From Flagellimonas pacifica (GTDB lineage Bacteria > Bacteroidota > Bacteroidia > Flavobacteriales > Flavobacteriaceae): a stretch of DNA of 64,000 nucleotides. The notes below the pieces were generated by a model. It searched no databases and was not told the origin of the DNA. It saw only the letters and a list, made by a program, of their open reading frames with translations. The stretch is from NCBI RefSeq assembly GCF_900215465.1, contig NZ_OBEH01000002.1:742937-806936 (forward strand), written 5' to 3'. Within the stretch, counting starts at the first letter, position 1. Each line of letters begins with the position of its first letter. Positions 1 through 7,965 of this stretch are shown here, one piece after another. The position numbers and the translations under genes were made by a program.

Positions 1-888
1 TGGCGGACTTTCATTGGAAAGAATGGACTGTGCCGTCGCCAAATCTACATCATTACCAAAAACGGCAGCTGGACTTTCCGGGGTTTCCATGACCACGTCA
101 TAAAAAACCTGTCTATACAATAGCGTTGCTACTCTTTTCTCTGTGGTCTTGGTATAATCAAATTGTGATTCAAAAGATGACCCTTTGGACCATTCGGTGC
201 TTACACCAAGGTCAAGGCTCATTTGTTCCCGACTATATGCCGTGGTTTTCTCAAAATAGGTGTCAGCATCTATCTCATATCCCTGAGGTTGGATTTGTGC
301 ATTCCAATATTCCAGAGCTCCATCAATACTGGCCTGCGTATTCTGAAAGGTAGGATTGTCAACAGTAATATTACCCCCCTCACCTATTCCGGGCAAATCT
401 ACACGAAGTTTTGTTGGGGCTTTGGAAACTTGCAAGGGCAACGGAGCCCCATTCAATAAATCTCCATTCCCAATAACCAAAGCTCCGGGGTAAATTACAC
501 CTATGGTTGGATCAAAGACCACTACGTCCTCAAAATTGGAGCGGATATTATAATCAATGGTTCTACATTCTGTAACCCATCCCAAATCCGTATTTTTATT
601 AGTTCGGTCATTGGTGGGCACTGTACCGGTGGTGCTTTGAACATTTAAAATTTGTTCAGGATCATAGTTTAAGTTGGCTATCGCCTCGTTGATTGCATCA
701 AGATCTGGATTGTTTTCAGTTTCGGGAGTCTCCTCTTCTGGAGTTTCAGTTACAGGATTTTCTCCTCCACCGGTTTCAACAGGTGGTTCTACGGGCTCAA
801 TTTCGCTACCGCAGGAAACTACACCTAATAATGATACACTTACAAGCATTATCATAAATACTCTTAAGGTTTGGTGTTTTGTTTTCAT
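1..888 (-). CDS. Cholesterol-dependent-cytolysin-like lipoprotein (thiol-activated cytolysin family), 5' part only
   Basis: The 296 visible residues start at ATG 888-886 and run off the left edge in an open frame. A lipoprotein signal ends at Cys26 (context GVVSC), followed by a Pro/Glu/Thr-rich linker to about residue 60. From about residue 68 the chain aligns, from memory, with the N-terminal domains of pneumolysin-type cytolysins: YPGAL at 133-137, VDLPG at 163-167, an FEKTTAYSREQM segment at 212-223 matching the YEKITAHSMEQL region, and the YRQVFYDV strand with a following AAVF at 258-277. Family members oligomerise into membrane pores. The C-terminal membrane-binding domain, including any undecapeptide, lies outside the window, so pore activity and target cannot be judged. 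Bacteroidota homologues are often called CDC-like proteins. A perfect -7 box sits 29 nt upstream. Confidence 0.85.
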   Translation of the reverse strand, partial: MKTKHQTLRVFMIMLVSVSLLGVVSCGSEIEPVEPPVETGGGENPVTETPEEETPETENNPDLDAINEAIANLNYDPEQILNVQSTTGTVPTNDRTNKNTDLGWVTECRTIDYNIRSNFEDVVVFDPTIGVIYPGALVIGNGDLLNGAPLPLQVSKAPTKLRVDLPGIGEGGNITVDNPTFQNTQASIDGALEYWNAQIQPQGYEIDADTYFEKTTAYSREQMSLDLGVSTEWSKGSSFESQFDYTKTTEKRVATLLYRQVFYDVVMETPESPAAVFGNDVDLATAQSILSNESPP

Positions 889-1196
889 AACTTTTTGGTT
901 TTTAAGGTTCAACACCCCAAACCTAGAAGAGAAAAACGCCCATCCCTAATTTTGGACATGGACAAAGTATGGACAAGCAGCATGGATTTCATTGAAAACC
1001 ACCATGGACAGCAGGTTTTTACCAAAAGCTAAAAATACCTGTGATTATCAATAAAATCAGCACTTAATGAGCTTTATTGATTTTTGTGAATTGGATAATT
1101 TCATGGACTTCTTATGCACAAGCACTTTTCACCCTCTGGAATCGAGCAATTTGGTAAATAATATAATTGGTATCTTGGTAAAACAATCATCATTCC
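889..1196. other. Divergent intergenic region
   Basis: This 308-bp stretch separates the minus-strand cytolysin-like gene from the plus-strand TPR gene. It holds the perfect -7 box at 918-925 (minus). On the plus side, TATCTTGG at about 1172 resembles a degenerate -7 box some 20 nt before the TPR start. Short frames here lack any recognisable protein features; no RNA gene or repeat was seen. Confidence 0.5.
918..925 (-). promoter_or_regulatory. -7 promoter box for the cytolysin-like gene
   Basis: On the minus strand this reads TAGGTTTG, a perfect match to the Bacteroidota TAnnTTTG element. It lies 29 nt before the ATG at 888, giving a predicted leader of roughly 20-25 nt. Confidence 0.6.
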
Positions 1197-3062
1197 ATGA
1201 AAAAACAGATAACTCTTTTTACGATTATCATGTTTTGGCCAATTTTTACATTCTCTCAGCTGCAGGGTCAAAAGCGTATCGACAGTTTACATACCGTTTT
1301 AAAAAGTCAAAAAGAAATTGCTTCCAAAGTTTCCACTTTAGAAAAATTATATGAAACCGCAAGTTATCTGGATTCAGAAAAAGGAAAACAGTATGCTTTG
1401 GAAATTATCTCCCTTTCAGAAGGTGATTCATATCCATTGGGCATGATCATTGGAAATTTTAGCCTAGGTGGATACTACTTCACCATAAGAAAAATGGATT
1501 CTGCAACGCTTCACTTTCAAAAAACCCTTGATTTAGCTTCCCAACATGACTTAAAAGATAACGTGGCTGGAGCATTGTCCAATCTATCGATAATTGAAGG
1601 TGATAAAGGTAACTATAGGAATGCCATACGATTAATGGACTCTGTAACACAAATTTCGTTGGACAATAAAGACTTCCTTAGGTATGGTGTTTCATTAAAT
1701 ACCAATGGTAACAATTATTATGAGCTCGGACAATATTTAAATGCGATGAACTCGTTTAAGAAGGCCCTTGAAGTATTAGATACTATAGATAGGGAAGTTT
1801 ACCGAAGGGGTGACGTCTATAGAAATATTGGAAAGCTCAACTATCAGCAAAAAGATTTTAATCAGGCGATAGAAAATTTTACAAATGCCTATGAAATTTA
1901 CAGGGAAGTTTCAGATAACCAATATAGTGCCCATGTTCTCAATGATATAGGCAATGTTTATATTTACTTTAAGGATTACTATAAGGCTATTGAATACTTT
2001 AATGAAAGTTTTGAAATCAGTCAAGAATTTAATTTTCCTGAAGCTGCGGCAAATGCCCTTTTCAACATTGGATATGCTCAAAGGGAAAATGGGAACTACC
2101 AAGAAGCGCTGAACTATTTCACTAAAGCAGGCGAGATCAACACTTATGACCAGTCTTCTTTAAACTATGTACTGGAACTATATCATGTAGGCCTAACGTA
2201 TTCACTTTTAGGTAATAATAAAAGAGCTATAGAATATCTGGACAAATCTGTGCGTTTGGCCGACTCCCTTAAGATTTCCAATGAACTTAAACATGCATTG
2301 GATTACAGGTCCAAAGCACATGTTAATGCAGGCAATTACAAATCGGCCTTTGAAGATTATGTCGCTTCGCAAAAAATCAAGGACAGTCTGTTCTCTATTG
2401 AGAAAACCAAGGCAATTGAGGAATTGGAGACTATCTACGAAACTGAAAAGAAGGAAGAAGAAATCAAAACTTTAAATGAAAAAGCCAAAGTGGATAAGCT
2501 AACCAAAGGGCTTTATGCCGGAGGTATGGCCTCTGCCCTAGCCTTATTCGGCTTATCCGTTTTCGGGTATCGTCAGCGCATTAAAAAGAACCGCATTGCT
2601 CGCGAAAAACAAGAAGAAATCTACAAACAGGAAATAGAACACAAGAAAAAAGAGTTAACCAGTCAGACGTTACACCTAGTGCAGAAAAACACCTTTATCC
2701 AAGAGCTCAAAGAAAATCTGGAAAACCTCAAAAACTCCCCGGAGAAGTTCAAAGTGGAGTTTCGACGTATTGTGATGCTGCTTAAAAAACAGAATGCTTC
2801 CGATAAAGATTGGGAAGTGTTTAAATCCTATTTCTCCGAGGTACATAATGACTTTGACCAAAAACTCAAAACGCTTTATCCTGATATTTCCGAAAAGGAA
2901 ATCCGCTTGGCGGCCTTTTTACGGATGAACTTGACCACCAAGGAGATTGCGGCCACGCTAAATGTGCTCCCGGACAGTATTCTGAAATCCAAATACCGTC
3001 TCAAAAAGAAATTGGAGCTGGACAAGGATATGGATTTGACCAGTTTTCTAAATAGCCTCTAG
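1197..3062 (+). CDS. TPR-repeat membrane protein with C-terminal LuxR-like helix-turn-helix
   Basis: 621 residues. A signal peptide (1-20) is followed by TPR repeats from about residue 40 to 400, a charged coiled-coil stretch (400-435), one membrane helix (about 438-457), a second coiled coil (460-515) and a C-terminal helix-turn-helix domain (about 561-608, with ISEKEIRLAAFLRMNLTTKE followed by a recognition-helix-like segment). This is the common flavobacterial architecture of an envelope sensor with periplasmic TPRs and a cytoplasmic DNA-binding tail. The ligand and target genes are not visible; the cytolysin-like gene on one side and the S10 peptidase gene on the other are possible targets. 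The ATG at 1197 gives an intact signal peptide, so it is preferred. Confidence 0.85.
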   Translation: MKKQITLFTIIMFWPIFTFSQLQGQKRIDSLHTVLKSQKEIASKVSTLEKLYETASYLDSEKGKQYALEIISLSEGDSYPLGMIIGNFSLGGYYFTIRKMDSATLHFQKTLDLASQHDLKDNVAGALSNLSIIEGDKGNYRNAIRLMDSVTQISLDNKDFLRYGVSLNTNGNNYYELGQYLNAMNSFKKALEVLDTIDREVYRRGDVYRNIGKLNYQQKDFNQAIENFTNAYEIYREVSDNQYSAHVLNDIGNVYIYFKDYYKAIEYFNESFEISQEFNFPEAAANALFNIGYAQRENGNYQEALNYFTKAGEINTYDQSSLNYVLELYHVGLTYSLLGNNKRAIEYLDKSVRLADSLKISNELKHALDYRSKAHVNAGNYKSAFEDYVASQKIKDSLFSIEKTKAIEELETIYETEKKEEEIKTLNEKAKVDKLTKGLYAGGMASALALFGLSVFGYRQRIKKNRIAREKQEEIYKQEIEHKKKELTSQTLHLVQKNTFIQELKENLENLKNSPEKFKVEFRRIVMLLKKQNASDKDWEVFKSYFSEVHNDFDQKLKTLYPDISEKEIRLAAFLRMNLTTKEIAATLNVLPDSILKSKYRLKKKLELDKDMDLTSFLNSL

Positions 3063-3123
3063 GAAATCGCTAAAAGTCAATTTTTAATCTTATTTTGAGG
3101 TCAAATCAAAACAACCCAACCTC

Positions 3124-4623
3124 ATGAAAAAATTGGCTTTTGCTCTAGTCTTAGCTTTCGTTACATTTCCATGCTTAGCACAAGAAAAAACAGCCAAAAA
3201 GGAAATCCCCGATGGGGAAATTTTTAGCTCTACCCAATCCGTGACCATCAATGGAAAGACCATCTCTTTGGCCACAGAAACTGGAACGGTACAACTACGG
3301 GACGAAAACGACAAACCCATCGCCCTATTTGGGTTTACCCACTACAGAAAAACTAACGCTACCAACAGGCCCATTGTTTTTGCCTTTAACGGAGGGCCCT
3401 TGTCCGCTTCTTTCTGGTTGCATTTTGGGGTGTTGGGGCCCAAGCGCATCGAAATCAATGATCCTGCCTACACCAAACCAGCTCCTTATAAGGTGGTGAA
3501 CAACCAATATTCCATTTTGGATAAGGCTGATTTGGTGATGATAGACCCTGTTGGGGTTGGTTTTAGCAAGCCCATTGGTGATGCCAAATGGGAGGATTTT
3601 TGGGGAGTTGACCAAGATATCAGAAGTATTGGCCTGTTCATAGAACAGTTTATCATAAAAACAGGTAAAATGAACGCCCCCAAGTATTTGCTTGGGGAAA
3701 GTTATGGCACTTTCAGAAACGCAGGATTAGTGAAACATCTACAGGACAAGGGAATTGCTATGAACGGTGTTATTATGGTATCTGCAGTTTTTGATCTACA
3801 GCATTTGCTGTTCGGCCCTGGAGACGACACAGCATATTTGATTCATTTCCCAACGTATGCAGCAACGGCCTGGTACCATAACAAAGTGAAAAACAAAGGA
3901 GAAAGCCTTAAAGCGTTCTTAGCTGATGTCAGAAAATTTACAGAAAATGAATATGCACCTGCCCTGCTCAAAGGAGATCAATTGAGCCACACAGAAAGGG
4001 CATCCATCGCTCAAAAATTGGCAGACTATTCTGGTTTGAGCCAAGATTTTTACATGAAAGCTGACTTAAGGGTAACTAATGGGGAATATTTTCAAGAACT
4101 GCTTAAGGACAAAGGACTTACAGTGGGTCGTTTAGACTCAAGGTTTACCGGTGTCAATGAAGATTTATTGGCGCAATCCTCCCTTACGGACCCACAAAGT
4201 GATGCCATTTCCCCTCCTTACATCTCAGCCTTCAAAGACTATTTGTACAATGACCTAAAGGTCAGAAAAGATTTAACCTATACCACTACCGCAAGCACAA
4301 GGAAAGGTTTTAAGTGGGATTGGAAACACAATGGCAATATTGCATGGAACATGCAAGTGGCCGTAACCACATTACCTGATATGACCTCTGCCATGAAACG
4401 AAATCCAGATTTAAAGATTCTGATTCTTAATGGATATTATGATCTGGCCACAGTGTTCTATGGTGTGGAACACTCCATTAATCATATGGGATTGGATGCT
4501 AATTTAAAAAAGAACATCATCATGAAATATTATGAAGCTGGACACATGATGTATACGCATATCCCCTCCATGCAGAAATTTAAAAAGGATGTGGATGAGT
4601 TCATTGATCAAACTTCCAACTAA
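3124..4623 (+). CDS. Secreted S10 family serine carboxypeptidase-like peptidase
   Basis: 499 residues with a signal peptide ending near AQ at residues 19-20. Peptidase S10 hallmarks are present: the oxyanion-hole region FNGGPLSAS (88-96), the nucleophile motif GESYG (191-195, Ser193), Asp440 in NGYYD and His474 in EAGHMMY, which together form the Ser-Asp-His triad. Family members cleave C-terminal residues from peptides. The length fits bacterial S10 proteins. It heads a probable operon: the next gene begins 23 bp after its stop. The TTATTTTG at about 3090 resembles a degenerate -7 box. Confidence 0.9.
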   Translation: MKKLAFALVLAFVTFPCLAQEKTAKKEIPDGEIFSSTQSVTINGKTISLATETGTVQLRDENDKPIALFGFTHYRKTNATNRPIVFAFNGGPLSASFWLHFGVLGPKRIEINDPAYTKPAPYKVVNNQYSILDKADLVMIDPVGVGFSKPIGDAKWEDFWGVDQDIRSIGLFIEQFIIKTGKMNAPKYLLGESYGTFRNAGLVKHLQDKGIAMNGVIMVSAVFDLQHLLFGPGDDTAYLIHFPTYAATAWYHNKVKNKGESLKAFLADVRKFTENEYAPALLKGDQLSHTERASIAQKLADYSGLSQDFYMKADLRVTNGEYFQELLKDKGLTVGRLDSRFTGVNEDLLAQSSLTDPQSDAISPPYISAFKDYLYNDLKVRKDLTYTTTASTRKGFKWDWKHNGNIAWNMQVAVTTLPDMTSAMKRNPDLKILILNGYYDLATVFYGVEHSINHMGLDANLKKNIIMKYYEAGHMMYTHIPSMQKFKKDVDEFIDQTSN

Positions 4624-4646
4624 AAATTATATACCATTAGCCAAAA

Positions 4647-5555
4647 ATGATTCATACTAAAAAACTTACTCTTTCAATTTTATTCATATTTATAGCGGTA
4701 TTAAGTGGTCTTGCCCAAACTGAAGAAGACAAAAGTGAAACCCTCAAAGTAATGAGCTATAATATTTGGAATGGCTTTGAATGGGGAAAGGACACAGAAA
4801 GAAAAGCAAAATGCATTGAATGGATCAAAAGCAAAAAGCCCGATGTGGTGGCACTGCAAGAATTATGTGGTTATACTGAGGAAATGTTGAAAGAAGATGC
4901 CCTAAAATGGGGACATGAATACGTTCAATTGCTAAAAACAGAAGGCTATCCAACAGCCCTTACCTCTAATAGACCCATTAAACTAAAAGAACGAAAAATA
5001 GATTCCTTTTGGCATGGCGTACTACATTGCGAAACCTATGGAATTGATTTTTATGTGGTACACCTATCCCCTGCTGATGCCAAATTCAGGCTAAAAGAGG
5101 CCAAAATGATTGCACAGGACATTCAAGAAAGTAAATCGGACAACTATATTATCCTAGGTGATTTTAATGCCAGCTCTCCTTTTGATGCCTATGCATTGGA
5201 AAAGAACAACAGCTTACACGAAAAGTATAGACCTAAAGGTGATAACAAATACTCTAACCTATTGAACGGAAATTTTGATTACTCCGTAATCGGTCAATTT
5301 TTGGCATGCCCAGCTGTAGATTTGGCTTTGAACAAAGTGGATTTGGTCAATGCGGGCCATACCTTCCCCACTCCCGCTTTAACGGGCAAATACAACAATA
5401 CAGATAAATCCATTGTGGCAAACCGGGTGCGCATCGATTATATTTTTGCGAGCCCAAATTTGTCGAATACATGTGAAAAACTTGAAATACTCAATCAAAA
5501 GAAGACCCACGAACTATCGGACCATTACCCATTAATGGCTGAATTTAAATTGTAA
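4647..5555 (+). CDS. Secreted endonuclease/exonuclease/phosphatase-family hydrolase
   Basis: 302 residues with a signal peptide (about 1-24). EEP-fold motifs are in order: SYN with Asn39, QE with Glu72, GDFN with Asp172 and Asn174, a DYIF segment, and SDHYP with catalytic His293 near the C terminus. The family covers nucleases, sphingomyelinase-like and inositol phosphatase-like enzymes; the substrate cannot be assigned from these motifs. Export to the periplasm or outside is predicted. It sits 23 bp behind the S10 peptidase and 10 bp ahead of the NTF2-like gene, so the three are probably co-transcribed. Confidence 0.85.
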   Translation: MIHTKKLTLSILFIFIAVLSGLAQTEEDKSETLKVMSYNIWNGFEWGKDTERKAKCIEWIKSKKPDVVALQELCGYTEEMLKEDALKWGHEYVQLLKTEGYPTALTSNRPIKLKERKIDSFWHGVLHCETYGIDFYVVHLSPADAKFRLKEAKMIAQDIQESKSDNYIILGDFNASSPFDAYALEKNNSLHEKYRPKGDNKYSNLLNGNFDYSVIGQFLACPAVDLALNKVDLVNAGHTFPTPALTGKYNNTDKSIVANRVRIDYIFASPNLSNTCEKLEILNQKKTHELSDHYPLMAEFKL

Positions 5556-5565
5556 ACATCGTTTT

Positions 5566-5943
5566 ATGAATTTAGAACAAAACAAAAAGAATGCCGTTGG
5601 TTTTTATCAAATGGCATACGATGGTAACCCTAGGGAAGCAGTGGAAAAATATGTTGGGGGCGACTACATTCAGCACAATCCTCTGGTTGGTGATGGAAAA
5701 GAACCATTTATTGCATATTTTGAAAGAATGTTCAATGAATACCCGAACAAATCCATAAAGTTTTTGCGTGCGGTGGCGGAAAAGGATTTAGTGGCCCTAC
5801 ACACGCATCAAACATGGCCCGGAAACGAGGAATATGTTACCATGGACTTCTTTAGGTTTGATGCCAACGGTAAAATTGTGGAACATTGGGATGCCATGCA
5901 ACAAATACCAGAAAGCTCTGCCAATGGAAATACCATGTATTGA
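5566..5943 (+). CDS. NTF2-like/SnoaL-like domain protein
   Basis: 125 residues, cytoplasmic (no signal peptide). The sequence has the SnoaL-like pattern: an N-terminal helix pair, YIQHNP near residue 45, an LVALHTHQTWPG strand and a C-terminal FRFDANGKIVEHWD motif typical of polyketide-cyclase-like NTF2 folds. These small proteins act as isomerases, hydrolases or ligand-binding pockets; no specific role can be assigned. It starts 10 bp after the EEP gene and is probably the third gene of that operon. The flavin monooxygenase downstream has its own promoter. Confidence 0.8.
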   Translation: MNLEQNKKNAVGFYQMAYDGNPREAVEKYVGGDYIQHNPLVGDGKEPFIAYFERMFNEYPNKSIKFLRAVAEKDLVALHTHQTWPGNEEYVTMDFFRFDANGKIVEHWDAMQQIPESSANGNTMY

Positions 5944-5990
5944 AAAGATAATCGCATAGAAAAAACTTACTTTTCCCCTCCTAGCCTCCG

Positions 5991-5998
5991 TATCTTTG
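5991..5998 (+). promoter_or_regulatory. -7 promoter box for the flavin monooxygenase
   Basis: TATCTTTG is a perfect TAnnTTTG match. It lies only 5 nt before an in-frame GTG at 6004 and 29 nt before the ATG at 6028. The same CTCCGTATCTTTG string occurs before the DCC gene at 17632. Confidence 0.65.
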
Positions 5999-6027
5999 TA
6001 GTTGTGCAAAACAACTACAAAACTAAC

Positions 6028-7158
6028 ATGACCATAGATATTATTGGGGCCGGAATAGGAGGATTGACCACGGCCATTGCCTTGGAAAAAAAGGGGCTCA
6101 AGGTTAGGGTATTTGAGCAATCCCCCGAATTGAAACCTATTGGCGCAGGAATTATACTGGCAAACAATGCCATGCAGGTGTACAGTAAGCTTGAGCTTAA
6201 GGAAGTAATCGAGCAAAGCGGAAATGCCATTTCTTCCATCAATATTACCAATGCTAACCTAAAACCAATTTCCAAAGTTGACCTTGCCTATTTTGAACAA
6301 AAACACAAAGTCCAGAACATTGCTATCCACAGGGGAAAACTGCAGCAGGTTTTGGCAGACCAACTCCGGTCTACCAAAATATATTTGAACCATAAGTTGA
6401 CCGACATAATACAGAACAATGGGCAATACCAACTCTTTTTTGATGGCAAGGAAGTATCGTCCCAAGTGGTTATCGGAGCCGATGGACTGAACTCGGTAGT
6501 ACGGCAAAAACTATTCGCTGGCAATAGCACCCGCAATGCAAACCAATTGTGTTGGAGGGGAATCGCAAATTTTGATTTACCCAAAACCTATACAAATGAA
6601 CTGAACGAAGCTTGGGGAAAAGCAGACCGATTTGGATTTGTTCAAATTGCACCCAAAAAAGTGTATTGGTACGCCTTAAAAACCAAAAAAGCATCCATGA
6701 ACGAGTTCGACAACGCTAAAATTGGCACCTACTTCAGCAACTACACTCCTCTTGTAAAAGATATTATTGCTGCAACTCAGCAAGACCAAATACATACCTC
6801 GGATATCATTGACCTAAAGCCCACAGCCATTTGGCATAAGGACAATGTGTGCTTACTGGGTGATGCCGCCCATGCCGCAACCCCAAACATGGGACAAGGC
6901 GCTTGCCAGGCCATTGAGGATGCCTACGTATTGTCCGAATGTTTGGCCAATGGTCTGCCCAATCAAGCTTTTCAAAAATTTCAAAAGGTCAGAATGAACA
7001 AGGCACACCAAGTGGTAAAAACAAGTTGGAGGTTGGGAAAATTGGCACATTTGTCCAACCCGTTTTTAATAGCGTTTCGGAATTTTGCTATGAAAATGGC
7101 CCCAAAAGCCGTAAACCGAAAACAAACGGAACAACTTTTTACATTGGCAAGGATATAA
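6028..7158 (+). CDS. FAD-dependent monooxygenase (UbiH/TetX-like aromatic hydroxylase group)
   Basis: 376 residues from the ATG at 6028. The dinucleotide-binding GAGIGG motif (7-12) begins almost at the N terminus, then a DG motif (GADGLNSVVR, near 150-160) and a GD motif (LLGDAAHAATPNMGQG, from about 276), the three signatures of group A flavoprotein hydroxylases. Such enzymes use NAD(P)H and oxygen to hydroxylate aromatic or tetracycline-like substrates; the substrate here is unknown. The ATG at 6028 is chosen because the flavin motif follows directly. A GTG at 6004 would add eight residues and would sit almost on the predicted transcription start. Single-gene unit with its own promoter. 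Confidence 0.88.
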   Translation: MTIDIIGAGIGGLTTAIALEKKGLKVRVFEQSPELKPIGAGIILANNAMQVYSKLELKEVIEQSGNAISSINITNANLKPISKVDLAYFEQKHKVQNIAIHRGKLQQVLADQLRSTKIYLNHKLTDIIQNNGQYQLFFDGKEVSSQVVIGADGLNSVVRQKLFAGNSTRNANQLCWRGIANFDLPKTYTNELNEAWGKADRFGFVQIAPKKVYWYALKTKKASMNEFDNAKIGTYFSNYTPLVKDIIAATQQDQIHTSDIIDLKPTAIWHKDNVCLLGDAAHAATPNMGQGACQAIEDAYVLSECLANGLPNQAFQKFQKVRMNKAHQVVKTSWRLGKLAHLSNPFLIAFRNFAMKMAPKAVNRKQTEQLFTLARI

Positions 7159-7214
7159 GGCTCCCCTCCCACTTACTGGATTTTCTTTCGTGCCACAACA
7201 CCTTCCTAAAGGCA

Positions 7215-7480
7215 ACACAAACGTCAGTTCGAGTGCGAAGCGTATCGAGAACGATATAAACCAACATCAGTTCGAGTGATTTTCTGTCAGATTGAGCTGT
7301 CATCCTGAGCTTTCCCGCACTGAGCATTGCCAAAGTGTCGAAGGAGCAGTCGAAATCAAAAAAAATTGTACTTCGGCAAGCTCAGCAGAACTATCGAGAA
7401 CCTTTATGATGACCACAACTTGATTCTCGATACAAATTCCGCTCATCTCCATGAGCAAAATTCACTCGAATTGACGCGCT
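7215..7480. repeat. Cluster of short palindromic intergenic repeats
   Basis: This gap of about 330 bp holds no gene. CAGTTCGAGTG occurs at 7225 and 7268, and an inverted partner CACTCGAATTG near 7463. GTATCGAGAAC near 7242 pairs with GTTCTCGAT-like partners near 7393 and 7422. A perfect hairpin GCTCAT-CTCC-ATGAGC lies at 7441-7456. CTGAGC/GCTCAG and GTCGAAG cores occur in between. The pattern resembles REP-like intergenic repeats that are common in flavobacterial genomes. It may also end transcription of the monooxygenase and of the convergent small gene. Confidence 0.6.
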
Positions 7481-7489
7481 TTGGGTTTA

Positions 7490-7771
7490 TTACCCTCTAA
7501 TTTCCTCCAAACATTCCCAAAGCCCTTTTACCCAATACAGGGCCACCTTTTCTGGGTCATCAATAAGGCCATCTGAATGGTACAGCGCCATATTATGAAC
7601 CAATTTTAGGGCCTTTACCAAATCGGGGGCATCTACAGGATTGCAAAAATTTAAAAGTTCTACTTGTGCTGGGGTAAGCAATTGGGAAATTCTTGATACG
7701 TCACGTGTATCTTCCGAAGCTATGTCAACACTATAATGTAGACATGGCTTATCGCTTTTTTCATTTAACAT
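7490..7771 (-). CDS. Small conserved-looking hypothetical protein
   Basis: 93 residues, soluble and acidic, with no signal peptide, membrane segment or motif that I recognise. The composition is protein-like: helical blocks such as LTPAQVELLNF and DPEKVALYWVKGLWECLEE. A degenerate -7 box (TATATTTA on the minus strand, near 7816-7823) lies about 45 nt upstream. It is convergent with the monooxygenase and divergent from the ATPase gene. Function unknown; a short orphan could also be a chance frame, but the codon pattern and intact start favour a gene. Confidence 0.55.
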   Translation of the reverse strand: MLNEKSDKPCLHYSVDIASEDTRDVSRISQLLTPAQVELLNFCNPVDAPDLVKALKLVHNMALYHSDGLIDDPEKVALYWVKGLWECLEEIRG

Positions 7772-7965
7772 AAGTTAATGGTATAAGTTAAGCCTAAAAT
7801 GTGCTGACGGTGTAAATATACATAATGCCTAAACCCAAAGGAATAGCTGTTAATAACTTCTTACAACCTAAAGGTTCCACAACTTGACAATGAAAGAAAT
7901 TTCAGTGAACTTCGTCATCTAAAGAGCGTAAAATCCTATTAAAACTATGTGCCACAAAATTAATT

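Noticed and set aside
674-949. Plus-strand open frame of 91 codons
   Set aside because: It is antisense to the cytolysin-like lipoprotein, whose minus-strand frame has clear family motifs and a promoter.
1067-1354. Plus-strand frame overlapping the TPR gene start
   Set aside because: It overlaps the TPR gene in another frame and has no features of its own.
5797-6216. Minus-strand open frame of 139 codons
   Set aside because: It spans the end of one plus gene, a promoter and the start of another; composition is not protein-like.
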